A stretch of 64,000 nt of DNA from Mercurialis annua (Eukaryota; Streptophyta; Magnoliopsida; Malpighiales; Euphorbiaceae): contig NC_065571.1 of NCBI RefSeq assembly GCF_937616625.2, forward strand, positions 13,952,501-14,016,500, read 5' to 3'. Below are positions 59,287 through 64,000 of this stretch, piece after piece. Below the pieces are notes generated by a model, which ran no database searches, was not told the origin of the DNA, and saw only the letters and a list, made by a program, of their open reading frames with translations. The translations under genes and the position numbers were made by a program. Position 1 is the first letter of the stretch. Every line of letters begins with the position of its first letter.

Positions 59287-59604
59287 GGGTTAATTTCATA
59301 AAAAATCATGAACTTTGCACGAAATTTCATTTTAATCACGACTTTTAAAAGTTGTCATATAAAATCATGACCTTTCATTTTTCTTTCAAATCTTTCACCG
59401 TTTATTTTCCGGTATATTTTTACCTTCCATTTTTTTTCAACTCAACCGGATTCCGGTTGCCACGTCAGCAAAATACACTGAAAATTAATTTGGTGATGGA
59501 TTTGAAAAAAAATGAAAGTTCATGGTTTTATATGACAACTTTTAAAAGTCGTGATTAAAATGAAATTTTATGTAAAGGTCATGATTTTTTTATGCAATTA
59601 ACCC
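59287..59604. mobile_element. Palindromic MITE, Mutator-like (exact 9-bp TSD)
   Basis: A 318-bp hairpin element. The ends are GGGTTAATTTCATAAAAAATC and its inverse with ATTAACCC. It is flanked by TTATTTTTA (59278-59286 and 59605-59613). CACGACTTTTAAAAGTTGTC is mirrored by GACAACTTTTAAAAGTCGTG. The centre contains GTTGCCACGTCAGC. Confidence 0.93.
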
Positions 59605-59613
59605 TTATTTTTA

Positions 59614-61091
59614 TAAATAGCTGAGTCATTTTATTAATAAAACATAGCTCAATTCATCAAACAAAAATCAAATCTCAGACTTTCTATTTTAATCTTCGAA
59701 TTAAACCTTAATTTATAAGTAGTTTTAATATTGATTTTTTTTTAGTTGCTTAACCTCTGAATTAATATTATTAATGTTAATTCCGCTTGAATTCCCAAAT
59801 TTCCGGATTGGTACGTACTGGATTTATTTTTGTGAGTCACATTTTGACTTGCCGATTAAAACATCAAATTATAGCAGAATCTGATTATTAATTCAAAGCT
59901 TTGAGGTTCAGATTATTTCAAAAAATAAATAAATAATTAAAAGATAACATGGCAGATGAACACTTGTTTAGAGTCAATTAATCAATTTAAAATTATATAC
60001 CATTCTGCCGACAGAACCAACTTCTATTCGTGACAATGAAAGAAAATCGGACTTTTATGAGAGTACCGAAAATTAATGTGAATTCAATTAAAGTCTTAAT
60101 TCATTTCATTAAGAAAATGACTAACATCTACCCTTAATTTTCTTCTCTATAAAACTATACACCTTGGTCCTTAGCAAATCAATTGATTGAAATTAAATGA
60201 CCTGAATCTCAAATGGTATAAATACTAAAACAATAAATTGTCAAGATCGTGAGTTAAAATTTTTCCACAAGGCACAAACACTCCTCCTCTACAATTATAA
60301 ATAAAAAAGAAATGCTTGTGAAGAAATAGAATTTACGATCATAATAAAATATTATTCAGCTATATACAATTTGAATTATAACTCGTTGACAATGTTATTT
60401 TACTTGAAATAGGAAAAGAAAAAAATTAATTTTCGAGCATTTATTTTCAAATAATTTTCTTAATTTAATTTTGTAACTCTAAATAACTATTAATTATAAA
60501 TAATTTGATCATCAACTATTAATAAATAATTATTATTCTAAAATCTAAAAAAAAAAAAATCTTCCATTATTGTTATTTTTTTCTTTTAAACAGGATATAT
60601 GCCTTTGCCTTATGCTATAAACGTGGAGAGACCGTGTGGAGACATAAAACTCAAACTTCCATATTTTCGTGTGTCAGTTTTCAGCAACGTGGCGATTTGT
60701 AACTGAAATCAAGAGTCACTTTTTTTTAAATTTTTTCATTGTTGGATTAGACAAAGGCTCACTGGATTGCTCCACCAATAGAAAATAAAAACAATAACAA
60801 AAATATATCTTAAAAAAATTTATTTGTAGATTTTAAAAAATTATTATCGGATCTATATAAAAAACAGAAAAAATATATATTTATTTATTTATTGAGTGTT
60901 TATCCCATGCATTGGTTGTGCCATGTCATAATTACAACAAGCCAATGGGGATTTGCGATAGGGAATCTTTCATTTATTACTTAATTTTTTTATTATGAAT
61001 TTTTCCACATGGCTAACGCACCATTGGTTTGTTGCACGAATGACATGGCGCAACGGTTGCGTGTAATAATTTTTCTTATTTATTACTATAA
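59614..61091. other. AT-rich DNA containing a SINE relic
   Basis: Apart from the SINE relic at 60199-60310 I see no gene or element with definable ends. A GTTGCGCCATGTCAT-like inverted pair (near 60925 and 61035) suggests a further small MITE whose borders I cannot fix. Confidence 0.35.
60199..60310 (+). mobile_element. SINE relic (relative of 38150-38262)
   Basis: GACCTGAATCTCAAATGGTATAA lines up with GAGCTCTAGCTCAAATGGTATAA of the other SINE. It also shares AGATCGTGAGTTAAAATTTTTCCACAAGG and an A-rich tail. Box B has decayed. Confidence 0.6.
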
Positions 61092-61265
61092 TTTTTTTTT
61101 TGATGAATTGGATCTTTTATAAAAAAGCCATAAGAAATGGCAAGCGGAACAATCCTGTTACAATCTAGAACAAGAAAACTAAATTAGATGAAAAACAGAA
61201 AATCAAGATTATTGACAACATCTAAAGCCGAGTAAGGAAACTGACTATGAGAACTTTTGTAAAAA
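61092..61265 (-). mobile_element. LINE 3' UTR and poly(A) tail (minus strand)
   Basis: A run of 10 T at 61092-61101 is the poly(A) tail of the minus-strand LINE whose ORF ends at 61266. The 3' UTR is about 160 bases. Confidence 0.7.
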
Positions 61266-64000
61266 CTAACCAACCGCCTTCGAGATGCTTGTGTTAACCA
61301 ACCAATAAACGTCCGTGTTTTCTTGCTTAAAAATTCTTCTATTTCGCGCCGTCCAAATTTCCCAGCATGAATATAACCAAATGCTGAACCAAAGATCTTT
61401 ATAACGACCTCTACTAAAACTTCTCCACATAAGAAGCAAATCATGAACCGAGTTTGGAGCTACCCACATCATACCACAACCATTCAAAAGTAAATTCCAA
61501 AACTTCCAAGCAAAAGCACAATGAATAAAGATGTGGTTTGTATCTTCTATGTCCGAACAAAACGAACATTTCAAACCCTCAACATCAATAATACCTCTCC
61601 GAAATAAGAAACTAGTGGAAGAAATTCTGTTTTGAACCAACAACCAAGCAAAGAAACGCACTCTCGGAGGAACGCAAGCATGCCAAATAAAACATAAATC
61701 CCATTGCACATGCTGAATATAGCTGGAATAAGCCTTAGTAAAAGTTAAAGAAGAGTAACATGCACTTCCATTTTGCCAAATAAATCTGTCCCGATTTGCT
61801 GCAGTAGAAACCGTGACAGCAGCTACAGTTGCTTGAAGATGCAATAGATGTTCTTGTTCTCCAATGCGCAACCGACGTCTCCAGTTCAGGCGGGTCCAAG
61901 ACAACGTGTCATGATCAAAGACGTCTCCTACTCTTGCCGCTGGAAGCATAGTCAATCTGAAAAGATATGGATAAATGCTGGACAATGACTCCAACCCAAT
62001 CCACACGTCATTCCAAAACCGAATCGACAAACCATTCCCAATACGAATATTGATTTGAGATTTAAAAAATCCCCAGAAGATCAAGTCTGAAATGCAAACT
62101 TTAATTATGCCTTGCCAAATATGAGATGTTGAATTACGACATCCAACTAGCAAATTCAGATCAGCCCAAGAAGTGATATTAGAACCATTTCCCATGACTG
62201 AACACCACAAAGATGAAGGGTTCTCCGACAAAAGTTTCCAAATCCACTTAAATAAAAGACTCCGGCTCTTTATATTAAGCGGAGTAATGCCGAGGCCCCC
62301 ACAACGGAGAGGCAAACAAACTTTATTCCACGCTACCTTACAAATGCATGTACTCTGAAAAGAACCATGCCAAAGAAAATTTCTCATGTAACCTTCAAGT
62401 AAGGAAGCCACAGCTGCTGGAATAGTTAAAGAGCTCAAAAAATAAACAGGCAAACTAGATAAAACTGATTTAACTAGAACGAGACGACCTGCCGGAGATA
62501 ATAAATGACCTTTCCAAAGAGAAAATTTGGATCTAAAAGCGTTAACAACCACTTGCCAATCAGCTGCTTTAATAGGTTTAATGGATAGTGGTAAACCCAA
62601 GTAAGTCATGGGTAGAGATTCAGTTTTGCAATCAAAAATCGTCAAAGCATTCTGAAGAGAGGAATCCGAAACATTTACTCCTACCATAGAACTCTTATTG
62701 TAATTTATTTTCAGTCCTGAAATCAATTCAAAGCACTGCAGGATACGCAAAGTGTTCCGTAACATGTGATCGTCATTAGGAATAAAAAGAAGCGTATCGT
62801 CTGCAAATTGAAGGATTGATAAAGATTCACTGTAACCCTCGAAATAAATTCCCTCCAAAAGACCCTTCGATTTTGCCGACTCGAAAATGGCCTTTAGACC
62901 TTCAACCGCAATGACAAATAACATCGGAGATAGGGGATCACCTTGTCTCACCCCTCTCTCCATTCTGAAATTTTTTGAGGGGCTGCCGTTAATTAATACC
63001 GCTAATTGGGAGGAGTTAAAAAAATCTGATATCCACTCAATCCACTTCGGAGAAAAATTTAACTTGTGAAGCATTTTGAGAATATAATTCCAAGAGATAC
63101 TATCAAAAGCCTTTTGAAAGTCTAGTTTTAACAAAATAATTTCGTCTTTACGCTTCTTTGATAGATGGAGGATCTCAGACGCAATCATAAAACAGTCACC
63201 TATGTTGCGCCCCTTCATGAAAGCAAATTAATTTACGGAGATAATACTTGGCAGTACAACAGCAAGTCTAATGGATAACACTTTAGAAACCAATTTAAGG
63301 AGACCATGTATCAAGCTCAATGGTCTAATATCCTTGATATCACAAGCACCTTTGAATTTAGGAACAAGGACTAGAAATGCAGTGTTTAAGCCAAAAGGGA
63401 CAGCACCTGTTACATGGAGATTTGAGAAAATCGTCAAAATATCCTCTTTCAAAAAAGACCATGCACGCCTGTAAAAGAAGTGATTGAAGCCATCAGGTCC
63501 CGGAGCTTTGTTCTCCCCACAACTATTCAGACCAGCAAGAATTTCCTCCTCGGAAAAGCATCTAATCAGCCCAACTGGCTGTTCATCATTCAAAGACTGC
63601 AACGGTAATTCACCAACAGAAAACAACGGCTGAGTTTGACGCCTAAACAAATTCTTATAGAATTTGAAAATATGCTCCCTGATATCTTCCACCGAATCGT
63701 AAGAAGAGCCTTCAATAGTTATCCCTGAGATGTAATTGTGCCTATGGTGAATCGAAGCCATTGTGTGAAAGAATTTAGAGTTGTTATCTCCTAAGAGATG
63801 CCACTTCACACGAGATTTTTGCCACCATAACGACTCTAATTGCTTAGACGTAGCTAAAGCTTTCCCATGTAGAGAAACCAACTGATCTTTCTCAGAAGAA
63901 TTCAAAACACGATGTTCATTAAGAGAAACAAGAACAATGATATCCTGTTGAGTAGAAGCAAGATTTGCGTTTAAGTTTCCGAAATAACTAATAAAAGCAA
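61266..64000 (-). pseudogene. LINE ORF2: reverse transcriptase plus zf-RVT domain, one in-frame stop, partial
   Basis: The frame is open from the right edge of the window down to a TAA at 63228-63230, then goes on in the same frame to a stop at 61266, so a single nonsense codon splits it. It falls where related LINEs have a residue before FAFMKGRNI. Upstream motifs: LGDNNSKFFHT, NKAPGPDGFN and VPKFKGACDIKDIRPLSLI. Downstream ones: LDFQKAFDSISW, GVRQGDPLSPMLF, the catalytic LQFADDTLLF (F-A-D-D), TYLGLPLS and GGLGITPLNIKSRSLLFKW. A zinc-binding zf-RVT-like region (PPRVRFFAWLL, CSFCSDIEDTNHIFIHC) follows. There is no RNase H domain, unlike the LINE at the left edge. The endonuclease domain would lie beyond the window. 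Apart from the stop the ORF looks intact, so the insertion is fairly young. Confidence 0.9.

Noticed and set aside
61184..61444. 86-codon minus-strand frame overlapping the LINE end
   Set aside because: It is a different-frame shadow of the LINE ORF; the main frame carries the zf-RVT motifs.

Overview
The window is nuclear DNA of a flowering plant, most likely a eudicot. The genes carry many introns with GT..AG borders, intergenic DNA is very AT-rich and packed with nested transposons, and the encoded proteins are typical plant forms (a fused methionine-salvage dehydratase/enolase-phosphatase, a RALF peptide, a plant-type PIG-V). I cannot name the species from sequence alone.

Left part (1-32 kb). 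The 3' end of a LINE with an RNase H domain lies at the left edge. Three intact single-copy genes follow: DEP1 on the minus strand (1098-8491, 12 exons, 527 aa, methionine salvage); a GPI mannosyltransferase of the PIG-V type on the minus strand (14877-17783, 8 exons, 502 aa, GPI-anchor synthesis in the ER); and a DnaJ-type zinc-finger protein of unknown job on the plus strand (20622-32032, 12 exons, 422 aa). I rebuilt the exon chains by hand; every junction keeps frame and is GT..AG. The gaps hold an LTR fragment and several non-autonomous elements whose ends and target-site duplications (TSDs) can be read directly.

Middle part (33-48 kb). A RALF prepropeptide gene (33884-34219, minus) has its upstream DNA tandemly duplicated (34387-36160 and 36164-40018). 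The second copy later took in a composite insert (MITE, hAT element, LINE tail, SINE) and a palindromic Mutator-type MITE whose empty site survives in the first copy. The duplicated tract runs into a Ty3/gypsy-like LTR that folds back on itself as a palindrome of about 2.5 kb centred near 42,041. Two more palindromic elements with 9-bp TSDs follow, then a small secreted six-cysteine peptide gene (47216-47446, plus).

Right part (48-64 kb). This is repeat DNA only: a complete non-autonomous Helitron (47991-51028, minus), degenerate LTR-like DNA, a 2.1-kb element with long inverted ends, a hAT element with a Mutator-type MITE nested inside it, an AT microsatellite, a degenerate tandem repeat, another palindromic MITE, a SINE relic, and a LINE reverse-transcriptase ORF (minus, running off the right edge) broken by one in-frame stop.

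The host genes have no evident shared pathway. What unifies the window is its transposon record: at least seven palindromic elements with about 9-bp TSDs (Mutator-like) and four hAT elements with 8-bp exact or near-exact TSDs, with nesting order readable from the sequence.
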